Shown: positions 1 through 8,918, numbered from the stretch's first letter. The stretch is DNA of 64,000 nt from Nakamurella multipartita DSM 44233 (GCF_000024365.1 NC_013235.1:1674001-1738000), one strand, 5' to 3'. Notes: generated by a model not told the origin, from the sequence alone. Numbers and translations: made by a program.

Positions 1-195
1 GCGGTAAAAGTCGCCGGTGGTGGTGAGGACGTCGGCGTGGTGCACGAGGCGGCCGATCATGGCGGCGACGTCTTCGTCGTCGGAGAAGATCTCGCTCCAC
101 CGACCCAAGGACAAATTGTTGGCGACCAGAACCGAGTCCTGCTCGGAGCGGGAGGCGATGAGCTGGACAAACAGGTTCGAAGCGTCTCGGTCGAA
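1..195 (-). pseudogene. IS21-family IstB-like helper ATPase, C-terminal fragment running off the left edge
   Basis: The complement reads FDRDASNLFVQLIASR, then SVLVANNLSLGRWSEIF, then MIGRLVHHADVLTTTGDFYR. This matches the C-terminal third of IS21-family IstB proteins (NLFFQLIS.R, SNL.FGRW.E.F, DRLVHHA). The reading frame is still open at base 1, so the end of the gene lies outside the window. Upstream of residue F (base 195) the frame continues, but I cannot recognise the expected IstB Walker A, Walker B or DELGY segment. The start therefore seems lost or replaced, which suggests an IS remnant next to the comEA start. An intact gene with a divergent N-terminus is less likely. Confidence 0.7.
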
Positions 196-297
196 AGCGC
201 TCGGGGGCGCCGGCCACCGGTTGACGCTGCGAAGTCGGTCCGGGGTTGACCGGCGGGTCATCCCCATGTCCGATTTTCATCCACAATCCCGGCGACG

Positions 298-1524
298 GTG
301 ACCTGCGGGGTGAGTTGGACTCCTAGCGTCGGTGTCGTGCGTGCCCGTCCTGATCCGCGAGAACGGTTGGCGCCGTTGCGGCGCCGGCCGGTGCCGGCGG
401 CGGCCTTTCCCGAGCCGACGCCGGCCGTTCCGCCCGCGGCCAAGTCTGAGTCGGCGCCGGCCGCGCCCGAGCCGAAGCCGCCCGAGCCGGCGGCGGTGCG
501 GCCGGTCCCGGATGCCGGGGCGATCGGCGGGTGGGTGCCGGAAGTCGCCGGCGCGGATGTCGAGGCTCCGTCCGATCCGGGCGGCGGTCAGGGCGAATTC
601 GACCCCTTGGCCCAGTTCGACGACTTCGACGACTTCGACGATTTTGACGAGTCGGACGAGTTTGGCGAGGTCCACGAGTCCGACGCAGTCGACGAGGAAG
701 AACTCGACCCGCCGGTGGACGAGCGGGCCGGCGAGATCCCGGCCGAGCCTGAGCCGACCGCCGAGCCGATGCGGCCGCGGGCGCATCGGATCAATGGGCG
801 GTGGGGGCGGTTCGCCGAGTTGTGGGTGCCTGAGCCGTTGCGCAATTCGCGGGTCGACCCGGGTCGGCGGGGGATGATCGTGCTCGTCCTGGTGGCGGCG
901 GTCGCCGCGGTGGTGGCCGCGGTCGGGGTGTGGCGGGATCGTCCGGAGCCGCGTCCGGTGGAGACGTCGATGGTCGCCGCGGCCGGGCAGCTGACCGTAT
1001 CGTCCGGCGCCGACGCATCCGGGGCCACCGGCAGTGCTTCGGCGAGCCCGACGCCGGCACCCAGCGAGATCCTGGTGTCGGTGACCGGTCTGGTGGCCAA
1101 CCCGGGGGTGGTGCGGTTGCCGCCGGATGCGCGGGTGGCCGATGCGATCGCCGCGGCCGGGGGGACCGGACCGGGGGCCAACCTGACCGGGATGAACCTG
1201 GCCGCACGGCTGACGGACGGAGACTCGGTGGTGGTCACCGACACCGGCGTCGCGGCCGAGTCGGCATCGGGAGGGGCCGCTGCGGCAGCTGCGGGGTCGG
1301 GCGGCGGATCCGGGGGCCCGGCGGCCGGGGGACTGGTGAACCTGAACACGGCGGACGAGGCCGCCCTGGACACGTTGCCCGGCGTCGGGCCGGTGATGGC
1401 GCAGAACATCATCGCCTGGCGCAGCGAGCACGGGAAGTTCAGCAGCGTCGAGCAACTGCAGGAGATCAGCGGCATCGGGCCGTCCCGCTACGCGCAGATC
1501 TCGGCCCTGGTCACGGTGGGTTGA
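298..1524 (+). CDS. comEA: ComEA-like DNA-binding competence protein
   Basis: The 408-residue protein would bind double-stranded DNA at the outer face of the membrane for uptake by ComEC. The first 190 residues are low-complexity, Pro/Glu/Asp-rich and cytoplasmic, with an acidic DDF repeat near residues 107-120. One membrane segment follows at about 192-212, then an SLBB fold at about 258-317 (ILVSVTGLVANPG...). The C-terminus carries two helix-hairpin-helix motifs (VNLNTADEAALDTLPGVGP, and LQEISGIGPSRYAQI). The GTG at 298 is the longest start; in-frame GTG codons at 310 and 337 are alternatives, and none has a strong ribosome site. The stop lies 1 nt before comEC, so the two are co-transcribed. 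The family assignment is firm; whether the organism is naturally competent is unknown. Confidence 0.9.
   Translation: MTCGVSWTPSVGVVRARPDPRERLAPLRRRPVPAAAFPEPTPAVPPAAKSESAPAAPEPKPPEPAAVRPVPDAGAIGGWVPEVAGADVEAPSDPGGGQGEFDPLAQFDDFDDFDDFDESDEFGEVHESDAVDEEELDPPVDERAGEIPAEPEPTAEPMRPRAHRINGRWGRFAELWVPEPLRNSRVDPGRRGMIVLVLVAAVAAVVAAVGVWRDRPEPRPVETSMVAAAGQLTVSSGADASGATGSASASPTPAPSEILVSVTGLVANPGVVRLPPDARVADAIAAAGGTGPGANLTGMNLAARLTDGDSVVVTDTGVAAESASGGAAAAAAGSGGGSGGPAAGGLVNLNTADEAALDTLPGVGPVMAQNIIAWRSEHGKFSSVEQLQEISGIGPSRYAQISALVTVG
616..651 (+). repeat. Short tandem repeat coding for DDF units in comEA
   Basis: A 9-bp unit (GACGACTTC and variants) is repeated about four times. It encodes a run of Asp-Asp-Phe in the cytoplasmic, acidic N-terminal part of ComEA. 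It is probably prone to slippage. Confidence 0.7.
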
Positions 1525-1525
1525 G

Positions 1526-3898
1526 GTGGCCCGTTCCGGCCGCGACGACGAGAACGCGGCGCCGCCCGACCTGCGGCTGGTGCCCGGCGCCGTCGCGCTC
1601 TGGGTCGGCAGCCTGATCGTGCTGCTGGCCGGAGTTCCGGCCGCCTGGTGGACGGCCGCCGTCGTCCTGCTCGCGGTGCTGGCCGGCCTGGTCGCCCGCC
1701 CGGCCGGCGCGATGGTCTGGCTGCCGGTGGCCGCATTCCTGCTCGCCGGTGCGGCGATCACCGGCCTGCGGCAGGCCGAACGGGCGGCCGACCCGGTCAC
1801 CCTGGCGGCCGACCAGCGGTCCTGGGCGCACCTGACCGGTGCCGTCGGCGGATTCCCCCGGCAGGTGATCGGCGGCTTCGCGGCACCGGGGACGGGTGCC
1901 GCCGGCGATCAGCGGCAGTGGCGGATCCCGCTGACCGTCCGGACGGCCGAGGTGGCCGGTGCCGGATCGACCAGCACCGTCCAGGTGGCGGTGCTGGGCA
2001 CCGGCCCGGCGTGGGCGGCGCTGTTGCCGGGTCAGACGATCGACGTCGCCGGCCGGCTGTCCGCGTCGACATTCGCCGGGCTGCCGATGATCTCGCTGAC
2101 TGCCCGGGATCCACCGCAACTCGTCGACGACGCCTCGGCGGCGTCGGCGGTGGCCGGGTCGATCCGGTCGGCGCTGACCCGGACGGCCGACGGGCTGGAT
2201 GGCGACGCCCGCGGGTTGCTGCCGGGGTTGGTGGTCGGCGACACCGGCGGCATCGACGAGCGGCTGACGGCCGACGCGAAAACCACCGGCGTGAGCCATT
2301 TGCTGGCCGTGTCGGGGTCGCACTTCGCCATCCTGTGCGGGGTGGTGATCATCGTGCTGCGCCGGTTCGGGCCGTGGACGGCCGCCGCCGGGGCGGCTTT
2401 TACCCTGGTGGGCCTGGTCATCCTGGTCGGGCCGGCGCCGTCGGTGCTGCGGGCCGCGGTGATGGGCGGGGTGGGCGTCCTGGCCCTGTTCACCGGGCGC
2501 ACCCGGTCGAGCCTGCCGGCCCTGGCCGCGGCCGCGATCCTGCTCCTGGTGCTGGACTCGGACCTCGCGCTCAGCGCCGGGTTCGCGCTGTCGGTGCTGG
2601 CCACGGCCGGCCTGGTCCTGCTCGCCCCGCTGTGGTCGGGGGTGCTGCAGCGCCGGGGTGTGCCGGCGGGATGGGCGGACCTGCTGGCCATCCCGGTCGC
2701 CGCTCAGGTCGTGACGATGCCGGTGATCGTGCTGATCAGCGGGGCGATCTCGGTGGTCGGGGTGCCGGCCAATCTGCTGGTCGCGCCGGTGGTCGGACCG
2801 GCGTTGATGCTGGGCATGCTGGCCGCCCTGACCGGTCCCTGGTGGCCGGACGGGGCCGCGTTCTTCGCCCAGCTGGCGGCGCCGCTGCTGAACTGGATCG
2901 GCTGGGTCGCGCACACGTTGGCCCGCTGGCCCACGGCGACGGTGCCCTGGCCGGCGACCCCGGTGGGCGCCGCGGTGCTGGTCGGGGTCACGGTGGGTGC
3001 GGTGCTGGTGCTGCGGCGGCGATGGGGTCGGTTGCTCGTGATCGCCGTCGTGGTCGGGGTTGTGGTGGCGGTCGTCCCGACGAAGGTCTGGGTGCCGGGC
3101 TGGCCGATCGACGGGTGGCTGCTGGTCGCCTGCGAGGTCGGGCAGGGGGACGCGTTGGTGCTGGCCACCGGTGAACCGGGGACGGCCATCGTGGTGGACA
3201 CCGGGCCGGATCCGGGGCTGGTCGACGGGTGCCTGGACCGGCTCGGCATCGGTACGGTCGCGCTCATCGTGCTGACCCATCTGCACGCCGATCACGTGGA
3301 CGGGCTGCCCGGCGTGCTCGACGGTCGCGGCGTCGGCGCGATCGCGGTGGGGCCCGGGCGGGAGCCGGCCGGGTCCTGGCGCGCGGTGAACCAGCAGGCC
3401 GGGGAGCGGCAGGTGCCGGTGGTCGGGTTCCGTCCCGGCGATGTGATCGGTTCCGGGGCCGTGCGGTTGACCGTGCTGGCCCCCGGACGGGAGTTCCACG
3501 GCACCGACTCGGACCCCAACAACGATTCGCTGGTCATCATGGCCGAGGTCGCCGGAACCCGGATCCTGCTCACCGGTGACATCGAGATCGAAGCGCAGCA
3601 GGCACTTCTCAACGCCGGAGCGGATCTGGATGCGGACGTGCTCAAGGTTCCGCACCACGGCTCGGCGGACCTGCTGCCCCGATTCGTCGACCAGGTCTCT
3701 CCCGGCACCGCGGTGATCGGCGTGGGCGCCGACAACGACTACGGGCACCCGTCGGCCAAGGCGCTCAACCTGCTGGCCGCGGCCGGTGTGCGCACGGTGC
3801 TACGGACCGACACCCAGGGCGACGTGGCCGTCGGCGTCGAGCAGGGCCAGTTGGTGGTGGCCGAACGAGGGGCGACCCTGGCCGCCCGGTCACCCTGA
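1526..3898 (+). CDS. comEC: ComEC/Rec2 family DNA-uptake channel
   Basis: The 790-residue polytopic membrane protein is the predicted channel for single-stranded DNA entry. Hydrophobic segments lie near the N-terminus (residues about 18-80). A competence domain with the signature SHLLAVSGSHFAI sits around residue 255, followed by many membrane helices to about 520. A C-terminal metallo-beta-lactamase-like domain shows HLHADHVDG (about 584-592) and PHHGS (about 709), so it keeps the metal ligands of the full-length family. The GTG start is 1 nt after the comEA stop. The last 9 bp overlap the end of the convergent oxidoreductase gene. In many actinobacteria comEC is followed directly by holA; here holA is 35 kb away. 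Confidence 0.95.
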   Translation: MARSGRDDENAAPPDLRLVPGAVALWVGSLIVLLAGVPAAWWTAAVVLLAVLAGLVARPAGAMVWLPVAAFLLAGAAITGLRQAERAADPVTLAADQRSWAHLTGAVGGFPRQVIGGFAAPGTGAAGDQRQWRIPLTVRTAEVAGAGSTSTVQVAVLGTGPAWAALLPGQTIDVAGRLSASTFAGLPMISLTARDPPQLVDDASAASAVAGSIRSALTRTADGLDGDARGLLPGLVVGDTGGIDERLTADAKTTGVSHLLAVSGSHFAILCGVVIIVLRRFGPWTAAAGAAFTLVGLVILVGPAPSVLRAAVMGGVGVLALFTGRTRSSLPALAAAAILLLVLDSDLALSAGFALSVLATAGLVLLAPLWSGVLQRRGVPAGWADLLAIPVAAQVVTMPVIVLISGAISVVGVPANLLVAPVVGPALMLGMLAALTGPWWPDGAAFFAQLAAPLLNWIGWVAHTLARWPTATVPWPATPVGAAVLVGVTVGAVLVLRRRWGRLLVIAVVVGVVVAVVPTKVWVPGWPIDGWLLVACEVGQGDALVLATGEPGTAIVVDTGPDPGLVDGCLDRLGIGTVALIVLTHLHADHVDGLPGVLDGRGVGAIAVGPGREPAGSWRAVNQQAGERQVPVVGFRPGDVIGSGAVRLTVLAPGREFHGTDSDPNNDSLVIMAEVAGTRILLTGDIEIEAQQALLNAGADLDADVLKVPHHGSADLLPRFVDQVSPGTAVIGVGADNDYGHPSAKALNLLAAAGVRTVLRTDTQGDVAVGVEQGQLVVAERGATLAARSP

Positions 3899-4786
3899 TC
3901 GACGAGCGTGCCCGACCGCCTCCCGGACGGCGGGTGCGACCTGGTCGGCGAACGTGCGCAGCGTGGACTCGTCATCGGAGGAGAGGATGAACGTGGCCAC
4001 CCCGTCACTCAGGGCCAGCGACGTCAGCTCGTCCACCCACTGGTCGACCGGTCCGTCCAGCCGGCCGGTGCCGGTCGGGGCGAACGATCCGGACAGGTTG
4101 ACCCAGCGGCGGATCGCGCGGGGATCCCGGCCGGCGTCCTGGGCGGCCTCGTCGATGGTCGAGTTCCCGCGGGCCAGGCCGCCGTCGGGCAGGTTGGCCA
4201 GGGTCGGCAGCCAGCCGTCGGCCTGCTGCCCGACCAGCCGCAGCATCCGGGGACCGTAGGCGCCCAGCACGATCGGGATCGGCCGGGTGGTCGCCGGTCC
4301 GCGCTTGGCCCCGGCGACGTCGTAGAACTCACCGGACACCCGCAACGGGCGGCGCTCATCGGTGGTCCAGATACCGCGGATGATCTCCAGCGCCTCCGCC
4401 AGGGCCTGCACCGCCTCACCCGGGGTGCGGCGCGGACCACCCATCGCGGCGATCGCATCCCAGAACCCGCCGGCGCCCAGGGCCAGGTCGACGCGGCCGC
4501 CGGAGAGCAGATCCAGGCTGGCCGCGGCCCGGGCCAGGACGGCCGGCTGCCGCAGCGGCAGGTTCAGCACGTTGCCCGACACCCGGATCCGGTCGGTGCG
4601 GGCGGCCACCCAGGTCAGCAGGGTCCAGGTATCCAGGAACCGGGGCTGGTAGGGGTGGTCCTGGAAGGTGACCAGGTCGTACCCCAACTGTTCGCACAGC
4701 ACCGCATGCTCGACCGGGTCGCTCGCCGGGGCGTTGCCGGGCGTGAGGAAGGTGCCGAACTCCAGCGGCTGGCCGTAGTCGGGCAT
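3890..4786 (-). CDS. LLM-class (luciferase-like) F420-dependent oxidoreductase
   Basis: The 298-residue TIM-barrel protein belongs to the bacterial luciferase-like monooxygenase family, which in actinobacteria mostly uses F420 or FMN. Family features visible are GTFLTP at the N-terminus, LGYDLVTFQDHPYQPRFLDTW (substrate/cofactor strand), RIRVSGNVLNLPLRQPAVLA, LDLLSGGRVDLALGAGG, RTPGEAVQALAEALEIIRG, and PIVLGAYGPRMLRLVGQQADGW. The substrate cannot be read from the sequence. It lies 7 nt downstream of the DUF6319-like gene on the same strand, so the two probably share a transcript. Its 3' end overlaps comEC by 9 bp. Confidence 0.88.
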   Translation of the reverse strand: MPDYGQPLEFGTFLTPGNAPASDPVEHAVLCEQLGYDLVTFQDHPYQPRFLDTWTLLTWVAARTDRIRVSGNVLNLPLRQPAVLARAAASLDLLSGGRVDLALGAGGFWDAIAAMGGPRRTPGEAVQALAEALEIIRGIWTTDERRPLRVSGEFYDVAGAKRGPATTRPIPIVLGAYGPRMLRLVGQQADGWLPTLANLPDGGLARGNSTIDEAAQDAGRDPRAIRRWVNLSGSFAPTGTGRLDGPVDQWVDELTSLALSDGVATFILSSDDESTLRTFADQVAPAVREAVGHARRSG

Positions 4787-4793
4787 CCTCGGC

Positions 4794-5711
4794 TCAGCTT
4801 TCCGGGCCGCGAGGCCCCGGTTCGGGCAGTCCGGCTAGCTCGGCCTGGACCTGCGCGAGCTCGGCGGCCAGCGCGTCGGCCCGGGCCTGCGCGGCCTGCC
4901 GCTGCTCGTCCAGGACGGCGCCGACCGCCCGGCTCAGGGTGTGATCGCCCAGCATCCCGACCAGCTCCCAGACGCGGGCCGGCGGCACGGACCCCTGCCG
5001 CAGCACGACCTTCGACCCAACCTTGGCCTCGATCCGCCACTGCGGCGGGTCGGCGTCGGTGGTGGCGATGCTGATTGCGACGGCGGGGCTGCGCCGCTTG
5101 GCCGCGGACTTCGCGGCCGGCTTGCCCGAAGACTGGCCGGTGGCCTTGGGTCGAGCCGGCGCCGGTGGCGTCGGGACCGCCGCGGACGGGCTGGCGGGGG
5201 CAGGCTCCGGCTCGGGCCGGGGCGGCCGGACCGGCCCGCCGATGTCGGTCGGCCGTATCAGCTCCCGGAAGGCGATGCGATCGGGACCGGACGGCGCGAC
5301 GGCGGGTGGGGGCGAATGCCCCGCCGACCCGTTGCTCGCCGTCCCGTTGCTCGCCGTCCCGTTGCTCGCCGTCCCGTTGCTCGCCGTCCCATTGCTCGCC
5401 GCTCCGTTGGTCGCGCTGCCGTTGGCGGTCGCCCCGCGGGTCGGGGTGGCCAGATCGGCCGGCGCGAACGGCAGCACGTCCTTGGCCCCGTTGAGGCTGA
5501 GCTCGACGTGGATGAACTCCTCGCCGTCGGTCGCCGGGTCGCCGATGCGACGCACCCGGCCGACCGACCCGGTGGGGAACTGCGCGCTGCGGGCGATGGC
5601 GACCCGGACGATCTTGCCCTCGTCCAGGCGCGATCTCAGGTCGTCGACATCGATCGGCGGAGCGGCGAGGCGGCGGCGCGGTGGCATGACCCTGATCCTG
5701 CCATCGGGCAC
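4794..5711 (-). CDS. DUF6319-like actinobacterial protein with NGTAS tandem repeats
   Basis: The 305-residue protein has no enzyme signature. The N-terminal 90 residues (LRSRLDEGKIVRVAIARSA ... GSVGRVRRIGDP ... EEFIHVELSLNGAKDVLPFAPADL) resemble the small domain I associate with DUF6319. The middle (about 95-190) is low complexity: five tandem NGTAS-type units, then Pro/Ala/Glu-rich sequence with Lys-rich patches. The last 90 residues hold WRIEAKVGSKVVLRQGSV and a predicted coiled coil (VLDEQRQAAQARADALAAELAQVQAEL). A start at the second Met (base 5687, MPPRRRL) is equally plausible. The basic linker and coiled coil suggest a nucleic-acid or partner-binding role, but this is only inference. 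Confidence 0.7.
   Translation of the reverse strand: MPDGRIRVMPPRRRLAAPPIDVDDLRSRLDEGKIVRVAIARSAQFPTGSVGRVRRIGDPATDGEEFIHVELSLNGAKDVLPFAPADLATPTRGATANGSATNGAASNGTASNGTASNGTASNGTASNGSAGHSPPPAVAPSGPDRIAFRELIRPTDIGGPVRPPRPEPEPAPASPSAAVPTPPAPARPKATGQSSGKPAAKSAAKRRSPAVAISIATTDADPPQWRIEAKVGSKVVLRQGSVPPARVWELVGMLGDHTLSRAVGAVLDEQRQAAQARADALAAELAQVQAELAGLPEPGPRGPES
5329..5403. repeat. Five tandem copies of a 15-bp unit
   Basis: The unit CCGTTGCTCGCCGTC occurs four times exactly (5329-5388). A fifth copy has changes (CCATTGCTCGCCGCT), and a decayed sixth follows to about 5418. It lies inside the DUF6319-like gene and keeps its frame, encoding repeated Asn-Gly-Thr-Ala-Ser. Confidence 0.95.
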
Positions 5712-5723
5712 CGACAGTGCGGG

Positions 5724-6614
5724 TTACGCCATGCGGGAGTGCTGGATCGCGGCGGTGTAGGTCTCCTCGAGATGCTCGAGGGTCTGGTCGAACCGGCGGG
5801 CCGCGAACGTGGCGTACAGGGCGTCGATGACCAGCAGCTGGCCCCACTTGGAGGTGACCGACTCGCCGTAGAGGCCACCGCCGGGGATGGTCGCGGTGAA
5901 CAGGGCCACGTCCGCGACCCCGACCAGTGGTGAGTCGGCGTCGGAGGTGACGGCGATCGTGGCCGCACCGTGCGAGCGCGCGATCCGCATCGTGTCGACG
6001 ATCGCGTCGGTGCGGCCGGAGTCGCTGATCCCGATGACCACGTCGCCCGCGGTGAGGTTGGTCGCGGACATGATCTGCACGCTCTGGTCGTGGAACAGCA
6101 GGCACTTGCGGCCCGCGCGGATGAATCGCATGACCCCGGCGTCGGCCGCCACGCTGGACAATCCTTGCGCGACAAACGCGATGACGGAGGCGTTCTCGAT
6201 CAGATCGACGGCCGCCGACAGGGCCTCCGGATGCAGTCGCTGGGCGGTCTGTCGCAGCGCCTCGGCGCTGCTGCGTTCGACCTTGCCGATCACCGAGTCC
6301 GGTGGTTCGTCCCGGCTGATCCCCTCGTAGACGTACTGCGTCTCCGGGCCGGCCGCCGCGGCCCGCGTCGCGAACGTTGCCTCGGCGATGCCTAGCCGCA
6401 ACGAGCGGTAACCGTCCAGGCCCAGTTCCCGGACGAACCGGGACACTGTCGAGTCGGCCACGCCGGCCGCGTCGGACAACTCGGTGATGGTCATGGTGCG
6501 GGCCCGCTCCGGATCGCCGAGCACCAGTTCGGCGATCTGCCGCATCGCCGGCGCCATGTACGGCATCCGGCTCGCGATCTCGTGCAGCAGGTTGCCCGCC
6601 CCGGTGCTGGTCAT
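5724..6614 (-). CDS. RpiR/MurR-family transcriptional regulator (HTH + SIS)
   Basis: This 296-residue regulator has an N-terminal RpiR-type helix-turn-helix (about residues 15-80, with MTITELSDAAGVADSTVSRF). A C-terminal SIS sugar-phosphate-binding domain covers about 125-265 (VIAFVAQGLSSVAADAG, DVVIGISDSGRTDAIVDTMR, GAATIAVTS). RpiR proteins sense a phosphorylated sugar and control nearby catabolic genes. I chose the ATG at 6614 because the family's N-terminus begins there; the frame stays open further upstream without homology. It lies 122 nt beyond the hydrolase/dehydrogenase pair on the same strand. The GAAATTTC-type palindromes at 10.8-11.1 kb are its likely targets, which would make it the local regulator of the polyol cluster. 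Confidence 0.9.
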   Translation of the reverse strand: MTSTGAGNLLHEIASRMPYMAPAMRQIAELVLGDPERARTMTITELSDAAGVADSTVSRFVRELGLDGYRSLRLGIAEATFATRAAAAGPETQYVYEGISRDEPPDSVIGKVERSSAEALRQTAQRLHPEALSAAVDLIENASVIAFVAQGLSSVAADAGVMRFIRAGRKCLLFHDQSVQIMSATNLTAGDVVIGISDSGRTDAIVDTMRIARSHGAATIAVTSDADSPLVGVADVALFTATIPGGGLYGESVTSKWGQLLVIDALYATFAARRFDQTLEHLEETYTAAIQHSRMA

Positions 6615-6736
6615 GGGGACAGTGTCCACGACCGACCAGCGCGCGTGCGGGAGCGCCGTGACCGGGGCCGCGCACAGGTGGGACGGGCCGGCCGAACCGC
6701 GGTCCCGGGACCGATGGTCCGGCCGCCACGGCTCGC

Positions 6737-7702
6737 TCACCATGCGCGAGCCTCGCGCCGGGTCAGCCAGCGGGCCGGATTGGCGACCAGGACCCGGTCG
6801 ACCAGCTCGTCGCCGCCGGCCCGCCGGAGCCGGGGCACGAACCGGTCGCCCAAGTAAGCCAGGCCGGGCAGCCCGCCGTAGGCGACGTAGCGGGTGCGGC
6901 GAGCGACGTCGCCGCCAAGCAGGATGCGGTCGGCCGCCCCCAGCTCGGCCGCCGCCAGCAGGCAGTCCAGCACCACCGAGTCGGGCCACGACTTGGTCCG
7001 GGCCACCCCGTCGTACCCCAGGTAGGCCCCGGCCTGGGCCAGTTCGGCGTGCAGGCCGGGGTCGGGATTGCGGTCGATGTGGGCCAGGGCAACGGCGTCG
7101 GCCGGCACCCCGAGCTCACCCAGGACGCTCAGCGCGTCGACCGCGGCACTGCCGTGTTCCAGGTGCACCATCACCGGGGCCCCGGTGGCGGCATGCGCGG
7201 CGGCGACGGCCTCGAGCACGCGGCGTTCGGACGGGCTGATCGCCCAGTAGTCGATGCCGGCCTTGAGCACCCCGGCCCGCACCGGCTCGCCGTCCGGGCC
7301 GGCCGCCGGGTCGGCGCCCGGCCGGTCCGCCACCGGCATCCCGGTCAGGACATCCCGGATCAGCAGATCGGCCAGGTCGGCCGCCGACAGCTCGTGCAAC
7401 CAGTGCGCCGGACCGTAGTGGGCATCCCGGTGCACCCCGGTGGTGGCGACGACCCGGAGCCCCGTGGCGGCGGCGATCCGGGCGACCGCGGCCGGGTGCC
7501 GGCCCAGGCCGATCGGGGTCGCGTCGACCATTGCCCGGAACCCGGAATCCCGCAGGCGCCCGGCTTCGGCGGTGCTGGCCGGTTCGTCGTCCAGGTCGTC
7601 ACCGGGGAGCAGCGGGCTGATCTGGAACAGGTGCTCGTGATAGTCGACCCGCCCCAACATCTGCGGGTCCACGTCGCCGAGCACGGTGCGCACCATGCTC
7701 AT
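6737..7702 (-). CDS. Phosphotriesterase-family metal-dependent hydrolase (probable sugar lactonase)
   Basis: The 321-residue protein is an amidohydrolase-fold enzyme of the phosphotriesterase (PTE) family. The two-metal site can be followed: DYHEHL (His-x-His), VLKAGIDY (bridging Lys), MVHLEHG (His), ALAHIDRN (His) and LLGGDVARR (Asp). PTE homologues found in sugar clusters with RpiR regulators are often sugar or sugar-phosphate lactonases; that role is inferred here from the neighbouring dehydrogenase. It overlaps the upstream hydroxyacid dehydrogenase by 4 nt (ATGA), so the two are translationally coupled. Confidence 0.85.
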   Translation of the reverse strand: MSMVRTVLGDVDPQMLGRVDYHEHLFQISPLLPGDDLDDEPASTAEAGRLRDSGFRAMVDATPIGLGRHPAAVARIAAATGLRVVATTGVHRDAHYGPAHWLHELSAADLADLLIRDVLTGMPVADRPGADPAAGPDGEPVRAGVLKAGIDYWAISPSERRVLEAVAAAHAATGAPVMVHLEHGSAAVDALSVLGELGVPADAVALAHIDRNPDPGLHAELAQAGAYLGYDGVARTKSWPDSVVLDCLLAAAELGAADRILLGGDVARRTRYVAYGGLPGLAYLGDRFVPRLRRAGGDELVDRVLVANPARWLTRREARAW

Positions 7703-8682
7703 GTCAGCAGTCTCTCCCGGCCGACCACGACCACCGCCGGGTCCGGCTCGCCGCCGGCCAGCACGGCGCGGACCGCGGCGACCGCCCCGAGCCCCATCAG
7801 GTCCACCGCCTGCACGGTCTGTGCCGCGGTGTGCGGGGTGACCGTCACCCGATCGGCGAGACTCCCGACCAGCAGCGGACTCTCGGCGCCGCCGGCTTCG
7901 GTGGACAGCGTGTCGGCGGCGTAGGTGGCGACGCGGCCGTCCTGCAGGGCCCGGGCCAGCGCCGCCTCGTCGACCAGTCCGGCCCGGGCCGTGTTGACCA
8001 GCACCAGACCGGGTGCCGCGGTGGCCAGCCAGTCCTCGTCGACGACCAGGGTGTCCCCGGGGGCGTGCAGGGTGACCACGTCCGCTTCCACCGGAATGAC
8101 CTCGGGGGCAACCGGTTCGGCCCCGGCGGCGGCGATGTCGGCGGCGGGCACGAACGGGTCGGTGGCCAGCACCCGACAGCCGAAGCCGCGCAGGCGCGCC
8201 GCGACGCCCCGGCCGATCCGCCCGAAGCCGACCACGCCGACGGTCAACGACCCGAGCTCGCGGGCCCGTTCACCCACCGACCAGGACCCCTCGCGCACCC
8301 GGCGATCACCGGCCGCGACCCCGCGCAGGGCGGCCAGCAGCAGCGCCACCGTGTGGTCGGCGACCGCGCCACTGTTCGCGCCGGGGGTGTTGGTGACCAG
8401 CACCCCGCGGCGCCCGGCCGCGGCCAGGTCGACCGCGTCCACCCCGACGCCGTACCGGGCGACGATCCGCAGCCGCGGCGCCGCGGCCAGGTGGGCGTCG
8501 GTGACCGGGCCGGTGCCGGCGATCCAGGCGTCGGCCCCGGCCAGCAGCGGAGCCAGCGCGGTCACGTCATGGTCGGCCGGGCCGCGGAGCACCCGGACCC
8601 CGTCGGCCGACAGCTCGGCGGACAGGTCGCGGGTGCCGGTGCCGAACGAGCGGGCGGTGACCAGGACCACCGGCCCGGTCAC
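7699..8682 (-). CDS. D-2-hydroxyacid dehydrogenase (phosphoglycerate-dehydrogenase-like)
   Basis: The 327-residue NAD(P)-dependent dehydrogenase belongs to the D-isomer-specific 2-hydroxyacid family. It shows the Rossmann motif VGVVGFGRIGRGVA, the catalytic Arg in NTARAGLVDE, the Glu in ADTLSTEAG and the His in VTPHTAAQ. The GTG at 8682 is preceded by AAGGAG at the right distance, which decides the start. It is coupled to the downstream PTE-like hydrolase. Before the IS110 insertion it probably followed the cupin isomerase gene directly on this strand. The substrate is unknown; a sugar acid or 2-ketoaldonate is likely from context. Confidence 0.87.
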   Translation of the reverse strand: MTGPVVLVTARSFGTGTRDLSAELSADGVRVLRGPADHDVTALAPLLAGADAWIAGTGPVTDAHLAAAPRLRIVARYGVGVDAVDLAAAGRRGVLVTNTPGANSGAVADHTVALLLAALRGVAAGDRRVREGSWSVGERARELGSLTVGVVGFGRIGRGVAARLRGFGCRVLATDPFVPAADIAAAGAEPVAPEVIPVEADVVTLHAPGDTLVVDEDWLATAAPGLVLVNTARAGLVDEAALARALQDGRVATYAADTLSTEAGGAESPLLVGSLADRVTVTPHTAAQTVQAVDLMGLGAVAAVRAVLAGGEPDPAVVVVGRERLLT

Positions 8683-8718
8683 TGGTGAACACTCCTTGTT
8701 GCGGGCCCTGAGAGGGTG

Positions 8719-8918
8719 CTCGTTGTAGGGACTCGGCGGGAGCCGGGGTGACGGCCTTCGTCGGTCGCCGTTCGACGGCCACGATGACACTGCCGCCCCC
8801 GGTTCTCGCGGGGCTGTAGACCGGCAACAGAGGGACGCGCCGCAGAGCGCCAGTCAGTGACCGCCCGGTGATCGGCCTCCTCGCCGAGTCGTCGCTGCCG
8901 TTGTGAGGAGTTGTTGAG
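8719..8918 (+). ncRNA. Candidate bridge-RNA region in the left end of the IS110 element
   Basis: About 200 nt lie between the inferred left boundary and the transposase start, with no credible gene. In IS110 elements this non-coding end encodes the structured bridge RNA that guides the recombinase. The region is rich in short complementary GC segments. I have not been able to fold it or to find its two guide loops, so this is placement by analogy. Confidence 0.4.

Noticed and set aside
1511..3748. Long open frame on the minus strand across comEC
   Set aside because: High GC content leaves long antisense frames open. Its product is Arg/Pro/Gly-rich low-complexity sequence with no homology, and the plus strand encodes a clear ComEC.
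5329..5403. Possible CRISPR array
   Set aside because: The repeats are 15 bp, directly adjacent without spacers, and in frame within a coding sequence.
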